A stretch of DNA of 64,000 nt from Actinopolymorpha sp. NPDC004070 (GTDB taxonomy: Bacteria > Actinomycetota > Actinomycetes > Propionibacteriales > Actinopolymorphaceae). The position numbers were made by a program, and so were the translations under genes. A model generated the notes under the pieces. The model ran no database searches, was not told the origin of the DNA, and saw only the letters and a program-made list of their open reading frames with translations. Positions 53,476 to 62,610 of the stretch are shown here, piece by piece (positions within the stretch are counted from its first letter, which is position 1; each line of letters begins with the position of its first letter). The DNA lies in the NCBI RefSeq assembly GCF_040610475.1, contig NZ_JBEXMJ010000010.1, positions 1-64,000 on the forward strand, read 5' to 3'.

Positions 53476-54880
53476 CGTTGCCCTCCTTCCGGGTGAAGAT
53501 CGCCAGCTGGGTCGGAGCGCCGAGCCTCTCGTCGAGGTCGCCGATGCCTCGCCGCTCGACGTGGTAGCCGTACGTCGCGGCGACACGCCCGGACCACTCG
53601 GCGAACTCCACCCGGGTCCACTCGAACCGGTGGTCGGGGTGCCGCATGCCGGCAAGTCCCTCGTAGAGGACGTTGTACTCGGCGTTGGGGGTCGTCACGA
53701 TGACGGCCCCCGGCCCGGCCGCGCCGAACACCACGCGTTCGAGCGCCTCCAGGCGGGGCGGGTCGACGTGCTCGACGACCTCCATCAGGACGGCGGCGTC
53801 GAAGCCGGCGAGCCGGTCGTCCTCGTAGGTGAGGGCGCTCTGGAACAGCTCGACCCGCTCGGCCTGGCGCTCGCTCATCCGGTCCAGCCGCAGTCTCCGC
53901 GCGGCGTACTGAAGGGAGCGGGTGGAGACGTCGCTGCCCGCGACGCGGGTGAACGCCGGGTCCTTCACCAGCCGGTCGAGGAACTGGCCCGGGCCACAAC
54001 CGAGGTCGATCACCGTCCTCGCCCCCACCTCGAGCAGGGCCTGGTGGACCGCCTCATGTCGCTGGACGTTCAGCGGGACGCGCTTCTCCTCCGGCTGCGA
54101 GACGTCCTCGTCCTCGGGCGGCTCGACGGCCTCCTCGACCTCGTCGCCGAGCTCGGCCAGCCGGGCGAGCGCGGTCCGGGTGAGCCCGCTGCGACGGCCC
54201 AGGTAGCGGCGGGCGATGAGGGTGGCTTCCGGGTGGCTACCGAGCCAGCCCTCCCCCGACCTCAGCAGCTTGTCCACCTCGTCGGGGCCCTGCCAGTAGT
54301 GCTTGGACTCGTCCAGCACCGGCAGGAGCACGTGCAGCTGGTTGAGCGCGGCGGCCAGCCGGACGACGGCGGACAGCCGAAGGCGCACGTAGCGGGAGTC
54401 GCCCCACTCCTCGAATGCCTCGTCGAGCGGGATCGGCTCGGCCTCGACGGCCCACCCGAGCGGCTCGAAGAGCCGGTGCGCGACGTCGGCACCACCGCGG
54501 CACGGGAGCACGGGGACGGCGATCTCGAGCGGGATCGCGGAGTCGGCCAGCTCCTGCCGGGAGACGCATCGACCGCTCCGGGCGGTGCTGAACACGTCGG
54601 CCATCGCCACCCCCAGCAGCGACGACGCGGCGTAGGAGCGGTCGTTGACGTACTGCGCGAGGCTGAAATCGGGAGCGTTCTTCGCCTGGGACCGGGCCAG
54701 CCTCACCGGGTCGACGTCGAGCAGGAGCGCGGCGGTGCAGCGTTCCGTGGTGGCCTCGGGGTAGAAGACCGTCGCGGTGCCGAACGACTGCCTGAACTCC
54801 TGCACGCGGTCGGGGTGCTTGTGCAGGAGGTAGCCGAGGTCGGTCGCCGGCTGGTGGGTGGTCGAGACGGTCAGCAGCAC
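53468..54880 (-). CDS. hen1: 3'-terminal RNA ribose 2'-O-methyltransferase Hen1
   Basis: 470 aa from GTG 54880 (family start M-LLTVSTTHQPATDLGYLLHKHP); the frame is open to 54913. The N-terminal half is the bacterial Hen1-N domain that assembles with the Pnkp ligase. The C-terminal SAM-dependent methyltransferase shows IDLGCGPGQFLDRL and the metal/catalytic signature EVVEHVDPPRLEALE. It methylates the 2'-OH at the repair junction so the site resists re-cleavage. First gene of the RNA repair operon. Confidence 0.96.
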   Translation of the reverse strand: MLLTVSTTHQPATDLGYLLHKHPDRVQEFRQSFGTATVFYPEATTERCTAALLLDVDPVRLARSQAKNAPDFSLAQYVNDRSYAASSLLGVAMADVFSTARSGRCVSRQELADSAIPLEIAVPVLPCRGGADVAHRLFEPLGWAVEAEPIPLDEAFEEWGDSRYVRLRLSAVVRLAAALNQLHVLLPVLDESKHYWQGPDEVDKLLRSGEGWLGSHPEATLIARRYLGRRSGLTRTALARLAELGDEVEEAVEPPEDEDVSQPEEKRVPLNVQRHEAVHQALLEVGARTVIDLGCGPGQFLDRLVKDPAFTRVAGSDVSTRSLQYAARRLRLDRMSERQAERVELFQSALTYEDDRLAGFDAAVLMEVVEHVDPPRLEALERVVFGAAGPGAVIVTTPNAEYNVLYEGLAGMRHPDHRFEWTRVEFAEWSGRVAATYGYHVERRGIGDLDERLGAPTQLAIFTRKEGNDD

Positions 54881-54930
54881 GCGCTCAGTCTGCCCGACCG
54901 GCCAGTGCCCCATCGACGCATATGGACAGA

Positions 54931-54948
54931 CGTATGACCGGACATACG
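54931..54948. promoter_or_regulatory. Inverted repeat in the hen1 promoter region
   Basis: CGTATG (54931-54936) and CATACG (54943-54948) flank ACCGGA. It lies in the 70-bp gap between hen1 (leftward) and the tRNA terminator. An A+T-rich CATATG nearby may be part of the -10. Candidate operator for the repair operon. Confidence 0.45.
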
Positions 54949-54950
54949 AA

Positions 54951-54982
54951 CAGAGGCCCGGAGGAAATCCTCCGGGCCTCTG
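54951..54982 (-). terminator. tRNA-fMet terminator
   Basis: Perfect 14-bp stem CAGAGGCCCGGAGG / CCTCCGGGCCTCTG with a 4-nt loop, 3 bp after the encoded CCA of the leftward tRNA, followed by TTCGT. Confidence 0.85.
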
Positions 54983-54985
54983 ACC

Positions 54986-55062
54986 TGGTAGCGGGGGCAG
55001 GATTCGAACCTGCGACCTCTGGGTTATGAGCCCAGCGAGCTACCGAGCTGCTCCACCCCGCG
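54986..55062 (-). tRNA. tRNA-fMet (initiator, anticodon CAT)
   Basis: 77 nt including an encoded CCA. The acceptor 5' strand is CGCGGGG with an unpaired first position (C1 opposite U72), the D-arm is GCAGCTCGGTAGC, and the anticodon stem-loop is CTGGGCTCATAACCCAG with the three G-C pairs of initiators. The T-arm includes GGTTCGAATCC. The mismatch at 1-72 plus the GGG/CCC anticodon stem identify it as initiator rather than elongator. Confidence 0.96.
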
Positions 55063-55188
55063 GCGACGTGTTAAAGAGTACGGGTCATGGTGGCCGAGTG
55101 CAAATCGGCCACCTCCGCCGCAGGCTGGGAGGATTCGCCCGGATTTGCCCGGGCGTCCTCCGGCCTGCGGCGGAGGCCTGCGGGTCGC

Positions 55189-58185
55189 CTATCCGGGCCG
55201 GGGCGCCGGGGTCGGCGTCCGGGTCGGAGTGGCCTTGGGGGTCGGCTTCGGGGTGGCCTGGTCGGCCCGGTCGCGCTCGGCCGCCTGGGCCTTCGCCGCC
55301 CTGCCCACCGCCTCCTGCGCCCGCGCCACCGCGTCGGCGTACCCCTTGAGGTCGCCCTTCTGCAAGGCGGCCTGAGCCTGGTCGAACGCCTTGCTCGCCT
55401 CGGCCAGCGCCGCGGCCACCGTCTCCGAGGGCTGGTTCGGCTGGTTCGGCTGGTTCGGCTGTTTGCCCGGTTGTTCGGGCTGGTTCGGCTGGTCGCCGGC
55501 GTTCTCCCCGGTGTCGGCACCCGCGTCGCCCTGGAACACCATGTTCAGCGCTTCCTGGAGCGTCGTGCCCACACCTGTCTGCCCGCCGAAGGACGCCAGC
55601 ACGAGCCGGAGCAGCGGGTACGACGCGTCGCCGGAGCCGCTCTCGACGTACACCGGCTGGACGTAGAGCAGCCCGCCGCCGACCGGCAACGTGAGCAGGT
55701 TGCCCTTGGTGGCCCGGCTGTCGCCTCGGGTCAACGGCAGCAGCGCGTCGGCCACCCGGGTGTCGGAGTTGAGTTTGTTGGCGATCTGGCTCGGCCCGTC
55801 GATCTGCGTCTTGTCCGCGAGCTGAAGCACCCGGATCTTGCCGTAGTCCTTCGATCTGGCGTCGGCGTCGACGGCCACGAACGCGGCGAGGTTCTCGCGG
55901 TTGAAGTAGATGTAGGTCGAGGTGAGCGAGAACGCCGGCCCGTCCTCACCGGGCATCCGCACCGACAGGTAGTACGCCGGCTGCTTCGCGCCCTGCTGGG
56001 TCGGGTCGGAGGGCACCCGCCACCGCTCGGTGCCCTGGTAGAAGGACCCGGCGTCGGTGACGTGGTACTGCGCGAGGATCTCCCGCTGGATCTTCATCAG
56101 GTCCTCGGGATAGCGCACGTGGTCCAACAGCGCGTCGGGCATCTTCGACTTCGGCTGCACGGTGCCCGGGAACGCCTTCATCCAGGTGCGCAGCACCGGG
56201 TCCTTGTCGTCCCACTGGTACAGCGAAACCGTGCCGTCGTAGGCGTCGACCGTCGCCTTCACCGAGTTGCGTACGTAGTTGAGGCGTTCGCTGGGCTGGC
56301 CCGCGATCGCCGGCTGCCGGGTCAGCGACGTCGAGGTCGCGTCGTCCAGCAGCAGCCGCTGGGACATCGGGTAGTCGGCAGACATCGTGTAGCCGTCGAT
56401 GATCCACTTGATCCGGCCGTCCACGACCGCGGGGTACGGGTCGGAGTCGAGGCTCAGCCACGGCGCGACCTTCTGCACCCGCTCGCGCGGCTCGCGGTCG
56501 TACAGCACCTTCGACGCGGAGTTGATCCGGGACTGGTTGAGCAGGATGTTGAAGTCCTGGAACTTCGCGGCGTAGAGCAGCCGGCTGCCGAACGACCCGA
56601 TCGGCACCCCGCCCTTGCCCTGGTAGGTGTTGGTGGTCTTCGCGTCACCGCTGCCACCGGGGATGTCCAGCTCGACCGGCTTGGCTCCCTTGGGCGCGCC
56701 CACGATGGAGTACGGCGGCGACTCCTCGCCGAAGTAGATGCGCGGCTCGTACTTCCCGAGTTCGCCCTGCGTCGGGATGCCGCCCTGCAGCCACTTCGGG
56801 CTTCCCTCCGCCGTGCGCTGGTTGCCGTACGCGCCCACCAGCCCGTAGCCGTGGGTGTAGACGGTGTGGTCGTTGTTCCAGTTGCGCTGGTCGGCCGGAA
56901 CGCCCGCCAGGCTCAGCTCGCGCACCGCCACCACCGCGTCGCGGGACTCGCCGTCGATCTTGTAGCGGTCGACGTCCAGCGGCTTGTTGAACGTGTAGAA
57001 GCCGCGCACCTGCTGCAGTTGCTCGAACGTCTCCCCCACGATCGCGGGGTCGATCAGGCGTACGCCCGGCAGGGTGTCGGCGTCGTCGGCCAGCTGACCG
57101 GCGGTCGTGCTCGTCTTGGCGGTGTACTCCTTCACCTCCGCGCCGTTCACGCCGTACGCCTGCCTGGTGGCGTCGATGTTGCGCTGGATGTACTTGTTCT
57201 CCTTGACCGGCTCGTTTGGGTGTACGGTCACCTGCTGGATGATCGCCGGCCACGCCCAGCCGAGCAGCACCGTGGACAGCACCAGCAGACCCACACCGAG
57301 TCCGGGCAGCAGCCAGGTGCGGCGTACGACGTTGGCGAAGAACAGCAGCGCGCAGATCGCCGCGATCACTGTCAACACCGTCTTGGCAGGCAGGACCGCG
57401 TGCGCGTCGGTGTAGGTGAGCCCGGTGAACGCCTGGTTGGACATCCGGTGCCCGGCGGTGACCAGGCCGTATCGGTCGAACCAGTAGGCGACCGCCTTGA
57501 GGAGAACGAACAGTCCGAGCAGCACCGACACGTGCGCCTGAGCCGCGGCGGACGCCTTCTGCCCCTGCGTCTGCAGGCGGACGCCGCCGTAGAGGTAGTG
57601 CGCGACCAGGGCGGCGATCAGCGACAGGACGATGACGGAGAAGCCGAACCCGATCAGGAAGCGGTACCACGGATAGCCGAACACGAAGAACGACACGTCC
57701 AGGCCGAACTGCGGGTCCTGGGTGCCGAAACTGGTGGAGTTGCGCCACTGCAGGAACGTCTCCCACCGGCCGGCCGCACTCGAGCCGGCGATCAGCGCCA
57801 GCAGCAGCGCCGCGATTCCCGCGATCAGCCCGCGGTGCGGGTCGACCACGGCGCGGTAGCGGTCGAGGGTCTGCTGCTCGGTCGACATCGCGCGGTAGCG
57901 GGGCCGCAGGCGGTACGCCAGGGCGAGGTTGGCGAACACCGCCGCGCCCAGGATCACGCCGAAGACGGCGAACATTCCGATCTTGGTGACCAGCGTCGTG
58001 GTGAAGACCCCGGAGTAGTTCACCGCACCGAACCACAGCCGCTCGGTCCAGAAGTTGGTGAAGATCCCGAAGATCGCCATGAGGACGACCAGCACCACGA
58101 TCGTGGGAACCAGCGCACGGGTGCGGACGTTGCCCCGGGGGAAGCCTCGCCTGGACGGATCGCGCGGGGCGGAGAAGCTGCTCAC
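55189..58185 (-). CDS. UPF0182 family large membrane protein
   Basis: 998 aa from GTG 58185, with GAGGA upstream. About seven N-terminal membrane helices precede a large extracytoplasmic domain (YTYNKPLDVDRY-like FYTFNKPLDVDRYKI, SSPPYSIVGAPKG region). The C-terminal ~100 residues hold a QPNQPNQPNQP repeat, a helical segment and a Pro/Thr tail. The family (COG1615) is actinobacterial/cyanobacterial and uncharacterised. The neighbour is a PDZ/S16 protease as in M. tuberculosis Rv3193c-Rv3194c. Confidence 0.93.
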   Translation of the reverse strand: MSSFSAPRDPSRRGFPRGNVRTRALVPTIVVLVVLMAIFGIFTNFWTERLWFGAVNYSGVFTTTLVTKIGMFAVFGVILGAAVFANLALAYRLRPRYRAMSTEQQTLDRYRAVVDPHRGLIAGIAALLLALIAGSSAAGRWETFLQWRNSTSFGTQDPQFGLDVSFFVFGYPWYRFLIGFGFSVIVLSLIAALVAHYLYGGVRLQTQGQKASAAAQAHVSVLLGLFVLLKAVAYWFDRYGLVTAGHRMSNQAFTGLTYTDAHAVLPAKTVLTVIAAICALLFFANVVRRTWLLPGLGVGLLVLSTVLLGWAWPAIIQQVTVHPNEPVKENKYIQRNIDATRQAYGVNGAEVKEYTAKTSTTAGQLADDADTLPGVRLIDPAIVGETFEQLQQVRGFYTFNKPLDVDRYKIDGESRDAVVAVRELSLAGVPADQRNWNNDHTVYTHGYGLVGAYGNQRTAEGSPKWLQGGIPTQGELGKYEPRIYFGEESPPYSIVGAPKGAKPVELDIPGGSGDAKTTNTYQGKGGVPIGSFGSRLLYAAKFQDFNILLNQSRINSASKVLYDREPRERVQKVAPWLSLDSDPYPAVVDGRIKWIIDGYTMSADYPMSQRLLLDDATSTSLTRQPAIAGQPSERLNYVRNSVKATVDAYDGTVSLYQWDDKDPVLRTWMKAFPGTVQPKSKMPDALLDHVRYPEDLMKIQREILAQYHVTDAGSFYQGTERWRVPSDPTQQGAKQPAYYLSVRMPGEDGPAFSLTSTYIYFNRENLAAFVAVDADARSKDYGKIRVLQLADKTQIDGPSQIANKLNSDTRVADALLPLTRGDSRATKGNLLTLPVGGGLLYVQPVYVESGSGDASYPLLRLVLASFGGQTGVGTTLQEALNMVFQGDAGADTGENAGDQPNQPEQPGKQPNQPNQPNQPSETVAAALAEASKAFDQAQAALQKGDLKGYADAVARAQEAVGRAAKAQAAERDRADQATPKPTPKATPTRTPTPAPRPG

Positions 58186-58368
58186 GTGGTCCTCGTTCCT
58201 CGGTGCGGGGTGGTTCTTCGGCTGGGTCTTCGTCGGGGGTCTTCGGCGAAAGTGCGGAGACTGCGGATACACCGAAGCGGACGGACGGGACGTCCCGCCG
58301 TCAGTGAGGCAACTTCGGACAGGGCCGGGGAGTTCCCACCTGCCTGGTCGACCGGCGCGGCGGCCGGG

Positions 58369-59424
58369 TCAGCCCCTGCCACAGGTCGGCACGGTGGCCT
58401 TGGGGTTCTTGTTCAGAGCCTCCAACGCCGAGACGGCATCACGCAGTGTAGCGATCCGCACCAGGCGGATGTCCTTGGTGGACGCCCCGGCCGCCGCCGG
58501 GCAGTTCGCCGCCGGGACCAGGAACGTCGTGGCGCCGCCCTCCCTCGCCCCGGCGATCTTCTGCTGGATCCCGCCGATCGGGCCCACCTTGCCGTCCGCG
58601 TCGATGGTGCCGGTGCCGGCGACGTGCCGGCCTCCGGTCAGGTCGCCGGCGGTGAGCTTGTCGACGATCGCCAGCGCGAACATCGTGCCCGCGCTCGGCC
58701 CGCCGATGTCCTGGCCGAGGGTGATCTTCACCGAGAACGGGAACGCGAAGCCGTCGAACGGCTGGATTCCCACGAACGCGCGCTTGGCGTCGGTCGGCGA
58801 CTTCGTGGTGGTGATGGTGACCTCACGCGGCTTCCCGCCGCGCCGGACGGAGAACCTCAGCTTGTCCCCGGGCCGGTGCCGGCCCACGAGCGCCACCACC
58901 TGCTGGGCGCTGGTGACCTTGGTGCCGTCGACGGCGAGGATCACGTCGGCGGCCTTCAGCCGGCCCACCGCGGGCGACTTCTCCACCACCGCCTTGACCT
59001 GCACCACCGACGTCACCTTGTCGCCGGTCTGGCGCAGCGCCGCGGCCACTGCCGCCTGCTGGGAGGTCTCCATCTGCTCGGCGTTCTGTTCCTGCACCTG
59101 CGTCGGCGTCTGGTTCGGCGGATAGACGTAGTCGCGGGGAATCACGGCCACCCGCGGGTCCAGCCACCCGGCCACCAGGCCGGCGAGGTCCAGCTTCTGG
59201 TCCGGGCTGGTGACCGCCACCGTGGTGAGGTCCAGCTGCCCCTTCGTGGGGTAGGTCGGGTGTCCCTCGACGGTGATGACCGGCTTTCCGTGGTACTTGC
59301 CCAGGGTGTTCTCGGTCGGCCCGGGGCTCATCGCGACATACGGAACCGGTACCAACCACGCGAGAGCGACCAGGGCGACGAGCAGGACGGCGGTCAGCGC
59401 CATCGTCGCGGTGCGGCGGGACAT
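58369..59424 (-). CDS. YlbL-type PDZ/Lon-like (S16) membrane protease
   Basis: 351 aa from ATG 59424 (MSRRTATMALTAVLL). One N-terminal membrane anchor, an extracytoplasmic PDZ domain (VVEKSPAVGRLKAADVILAVDG) and a Lon-type proteolytic domain. The Ser is in DIGGPSAGTMFALAIVDKL and the Lys in GGIQQKIAGAREGG, forming the S16 Ser-Lys dyad without an ATPase. It probably degrades or clips exported or membrane proteins. Confidence 0.93.
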   Translation of the reverse strand: MSRRTATMALTAVLLVALVALAWLVPVPYVAMSPGPTENTLGKYHGKPVITVEGHPTYPTKGQLDLTTVAVTSPDQKLDLAGLVAGWLDPRVAVIPRDYVYPPNQTPTQVQEQNAEQMETSQQAAVAAALRQTGDKVTSVVQVKAVVEKSPAVGRLKAADVILAVDGTKVTSAQQVVALVGRHRPGDKLRFSVRRGGKPREVTITTTKSPTDAKRAFVGIQPFDGFAFPFSVKITLGQDIGGPSAGTMFALAIVDKLTAGDLTGGRHVAGTGTIDADGKVGPIGGIQQKIAGAREGGATTFLVPAANCPAAAGASTKDIRLVRIATLRDAVSALEALNKNPKATVPTCGRG

Positions 59425-59496
59425 GGGGGCAAGGTTAGGTGACGACGCCCCGGTCACCTCGACAGGCTTGCTCGGGGCGCGCGCCGGACCCGCGGG

Positions 59497-60021
59497 TCAG
59501 CCCTCCGCGCCGACCCACTCCGCGTCACCGCCGGTGAACCGCTGGTGCTTCCACAACGGGACCCGCGCCTTCAGCTCGTCGATCAGCATCCGGGCGGCCG
59601 CGAACGCCGCGTCCCGGTGAGGTGCGGAGACACCCACGACCACCGCCGCCTCGCCGACGGCCAGGTCTCCAGTGCGGTGCACCGCCGCGAGGCCGCACAC
59701 CGGGTGCGCCGCGACCACCTCCTCGGCGACGGCCCGCAACTCCCGCAGCGCGAGTGGATGCGCCTCGTATCCCAGCTCGGTCACCGAGCGGCCCTCGTCG
59801 TGGTCGCGGACCGCACCGACGAACAGGCAGAAGCCGCCCGCGCGCCGATCGGCGATGGCCGTGAGCACCTCGTCGGCGGACAGCGGGGTCTCGCGCAGGT
59901 CGAGCAACCGGATCCGGTCCGGTGCCGCCGCGCCGGCGGACGCCGTGGTGGACGTCGCGTCAGTGGTCGTCGTACCGGCGGTCACCGCGCCGGCCGACGT
60001 CGGCTCGTTCGAGTCGCTCAC
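59497..60021 (-). CDS. moaE: Molybdopterin synthase catalytic subunit MoaE
   Basis: 174 aa from GTG 60021 with GAGGGGGATC upstream; GTGA overlap with the SDR gene. A Thr/Ala-rich N-terminal 35 residues precede the MoaE core: GGFCLFVGAVRDHDEGRSVTELGYEAHPLA, AAVHRTGDLAVGEAAVVVGVSAPHRDAAF and the catalytic-site KARVPLWKHQRF. It converts precursor Z to molybdopterin with MoaD; moaD is not adjacent. Confidence 0.95.
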   Translation of the reverse strand: MSDSNEPTSAGAVTAGTTTTDATSTTASAGAAAPDRIRLLDLRETPLSADEVLTAIADRRAGGFCLFVGAVRDHDEGRSVTELGYEAHPLALRELRAVAEEVVAAHPVCGLAAVHRTGDLAVGEAAVVVGVSAPHRDAAFAAARMLIDELKARVPLWKHQRFTGGDAEWVGAEG

Positions 60022-61064
60022 GATCCCCCTCTGGTCTTGCGGCGCCTGGCCCGGCGCACGACCGCGGCCGTACCCAGCAAGGCCACCGTCGCACCGGCCG
60101 CGCCCAGCGTCGCGGTCTCCCGCCGCCCGATCCGCCGGCCCAGTGCGGTGTGGCGTCCGGCCACGTCGGTCGCGAGTGCCTCGCAGGCGGTGGTGTTGTC
60201 GTGGACGGGACGCCAGCCGGCGGCCAGCAACTTGTCCGAGGAGACTACCCACGGGTGGCTGACGTAGGCGAGGTCGCTGGCCGGCGCCGGGGTGAGCCCG
60301 AGCCGGTGCAGGCGTTCGGCAGCTCCCAGCGCGAGGCTCTCGGGGAGTTCGAGCCGGGGTAGGCCGACGAGTTTCTCCACCTCGTCCTGCCCCAGGAAGC
60401 CCTCGCTGCCGACCGTCACCGAACCCTCGACGCGGCCGAGCGCCGCCCACTCCAGCGCACTCAGCAGGTCGTCGACGTGGCAGAACTGCCAGCTCGGCCG
60501 GCTGCCCCGGATCACCAGCAGCCGCGCCGCCTCGAAGTGCCGGGTCAGGAACGTGTCGACGGCACCGCCGACCACCATCGCCGGCCGGACCACAGTCACC
60601 GACAGACCCGGATGTGCCCGCGGCGCGCGCCTGGCCAGCCACTCGATCTCCAGCAGGTCGGCCACCACGCCCTCGGGCCGGGCCCGCAGCGGCGCGTCGT
60701 CGGCCAGGGGCACCGGGTTGTCGGCGAGCGCGCCGTACACCATCGCGCTCGTACACAGCACGATCCGGGGTACGCCGGACGCCGCCGCCGCGGTCAGCAC
60801 GGTCTGCGCGCCGCGGACATTGCGGGCACTCCGCTGCCGCGGCTCCGTATCGGGCGAAAGGTCGACGTCGAGGTGGACCACCACGTCACACCCGGCGATC
60901 CGCTGGGCGACGGCGGGGTCCCGGATGTCGAGCACCCGCCACTCCACGCCCTCGACGTCACCGCGGCGCTCGTCCAGGCCGACGACGCGGTTGATCTCGT
61001 CCAGGCCGGCCAGCCGCTCGACCAGGGCCCGGCCCAGCCCGGAGGCAGCACCGGTCACCGCCAC
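60018..61064 (-). CDS. NAD-dependent epimerase/dehydratase (extended SDR)
   Basis: 348 aa from GTG 61064. Rossmann motif TGAASGLG, catalytic-region VLCTSAMVYGALADN (Y but no nearby YxxxK), then WLARRAPRAHPGLSVTVVRPAMVVG. The C-terminus has a hydrophobic helix and a basic tail (VVRRARRRKTRGG), perhaps a membrane anchor. The start is uncertain: the in-frame upstream sequence NDEPTPVGARRP...GGGLVVAVTG looks native and is preceded by CTG 61154 with GGGAG 7 nt before it. Substrate unknown; co-translated with moaE. Confidence 0.85.
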   Translation of the reverse strand: MAVTGAASGLGRALVERLAGLDEINRVVGLDERRGDVEGVEWRVLDIRDPAVAQRIAGCDVVVHLDVDLSPDTEPRQRSARNVRGAQTVLTAAAASGVPRIVLCTSAMVYGALADNPVPLADDAPLRARPEGVVADLLEIEWLARRAPRAHPGLSVTVVRPAMVVGGAVDTFLTRHFEAARLLVIRGSRPSWQFCHVDDLLSALEWAALGRVEGSVTVGSEGFLGQDEVEKLVGLPRLELPESLALGAAERLHRLGLTPAPASDLAYVSHPWVVSSDKLLAAGWRPVHDNTTACEALATDVAGRHTALGRRIGRRETATLGAAGATVALLGTAAVVRRARRRKTRGGS

Positions 61065-61284
61065 GACCAGGCCACCGCCACGACGGGCCGGCGGGGTGCG
61101 GCGCGTGGTGCGCCGGGGGCGCCGGGCACCAACGGGGGTGGGTTCGTCGTTCAGTGGGAAACTCCCGGGCTAGGTTGGACGACATGAACTGCTCGCTTCG
61201 TGCGGTGGGGACGCGTCGGGCGGCACAGCCCGGACCCCTTCCCCACTACACGCAGCTGTCCCTCATCCTGCCGGAGGTCCAACC

Positions 61285-62610
61285 GTGAGCAACGACGAGC
61301 CCGGCCCGGGTCGCGAGGGCGAGGAGCCCGAGAAGCGTCCACCCGGCGGCCCGGACAACCCGTTCCCGGGGTTCGACCTCGGCGCGATCTTCGGCCAGCT
61401 GCAGAACATGTTCTCGTGGCAGGGCGGCCCTATCAACTGGCAACTCGCCGTCGAGACGGCCAAGCAGACGATCCGCCAGACCGGTGACGCGTCCCTCACC
61501 GCATCGGAACGTTCCCAGGTCGACCAGACCGTACGCCTCGCCGAGCACTGGCTCGACGAGGCCACCAGCCTTCCGGCCGCCTCGGCCGGTCAGGCGCTGG
61601 CGTGGAACCGCGCCGAGTGGCTGGACGGGACGCTGCCCGCGTGGAAGAAGCTGGTCGAGCCGCTGGCCGCGCACGTGGTCGGCGCGATGGGCCAGGCGCT
61701 GCCGGAGCAGGCGGCCGGCATGGGCGCCCAGCTCACCGGCGTTCTCACCCAGGTCGGCGGGATGATGTTCGGTGCACAGGTGGGCCAGGGCCTCGGCCAG
61801 CTCGCCACCGAGGTGGTCGGCGCCACCGACATCGGGCTGCCGCTCGGGCCTGCCGGGCAGCCGGTGCTGGTGCCCGCGAACATCGCGGCGTTCGGCAGTG
61901 GGCTCGACCTGCCCGCCGACGACGTACGCCTCTATCTCGCGCTGCGCGAGTGCGCACACCAGCGGCTCTTCCACCACGCGCCGTGGCTGTCCGCGCACCT
62001 GTTCTCGGCGGTCGAGGAGTACGCCCGCGGGATGCACGTCGACACCTCCAAGCTGGAGGAGGCGGTCGGCACCATCGACATGTCCAACCCCGAGGCGCTC
62101 AACGACGCGCTCGCCGGCGGGCTGCTCGAACCCGAGGAGACGCCCCGGCAGAAGGCCGCACTGGCCCGGCTGGAGACCGCGCTCGCCCTGGTCGAGGGCT
62201 GGGTCGACGACGTGGTCACCTCCGCAGCCACGCCGCGGATGCCGTCCGCCCCGCTGTTCCACGAGGCGATCCGCCGCCGCCGCGCCGAGGGCGGGCCGGC
62301 CGAGCAGACGTTCGTGACGCTGGTGGGGCTGGAGATCCGGCCGCGGCGGATGCGCGACGCGGCCACGGTGTGGGCGTCGCTGCGGGAGACCCGCGGCATC
62401 AGCGGCCGGGAGGCCCTGTGGGCCCACCCCGACATGCTGCCCACGGGCGACGACCTGGACGACGCGAAGGGATTCGCCGAGCGGGCCGCCTCACCGGACC
62501 GGATGGACATCGGCGACCTGGGCTTCGACGAGCCTCGTGGCGACGGTGACCAGTCCGGCGGGGGCGAGAGCGGGGACGAGGGCCGCGGCGACGACGGCAC
62601 CACCCGGTGA
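61285..62610 (+). CDS. Zinc-dependent metalloprotease family protein (DUF2342)
   Basis: 441 aa, GTG 61285 with GGAGGTCC upstream. An N-terminal acidic/Pro-rich stretch precedes the DUF2342 core: LPLGPAGQPVLVPANIAAFG, then LYLALRECAHQRLFHHAPWL with the E-x-x-H-like metal motif, and EEYARGMHVDTSKLEE. The tail is Gly/Asp-rich. It is annotated in relatives as a putative zinc protease or hydrolase; activity unproved. Corresponds to Rv3195 beside Rv3194c. Confidence 0.9.
   Translation: MSNDEPGPGREGEEPEKRPPGGPDNPFPGFDLGAIFGQLQNMFSWQGGPINWQLAVETAKQTIRQTGDASLTASERSQVDQTVRLAEHWLDEATSLPAASAGQALAWNRAEWLDGTLPAWKKLVEPLAAHVVGAMGQALPEQAAGMGAQLTGVLTQVGGMMFGAQVGQGLGQLATEVVGATDIGLPLGPAGQPVLVPANIAAFGSGLDLPADDVRLYLALRECAHQRLFHHAPWLSAHLFSAVEEYARGMHVDTSKLEEAVGTIDMSNPEALNDALAGGLLEPEETPRQKAALARLETALALVEGWVDDVVTSAATPRMPSAPLFHEAIRRRRAEGGPAEQTFVTLVGLEIRPRRMRDAATVWASLRETRGISGREALWAHPDMLPTGDDLDDAKGFAERAASPDRMDIGDLGFDEPRGDGDQSGGGESGDEGRGDDGTTR

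Noticed and set aside
55438..55475. Tandem repeat GGTTCGGCT considered as a non-coding repeat element
   Set aside because: It is in frame in the UPF0182 gene and simply encodes the QPNQPNQPNQP linker.
55087..59442. 1451-codon open frame on the + strand
   Set aside because: It runs antisense to the well-supported tRNA-distal UPF0182 and YlbL/PDZ genes; its composition (Arg/Gly/Leu/Val/His-rich) is the usual shadow of high-G+C coding sequence and it has no ribosome site.
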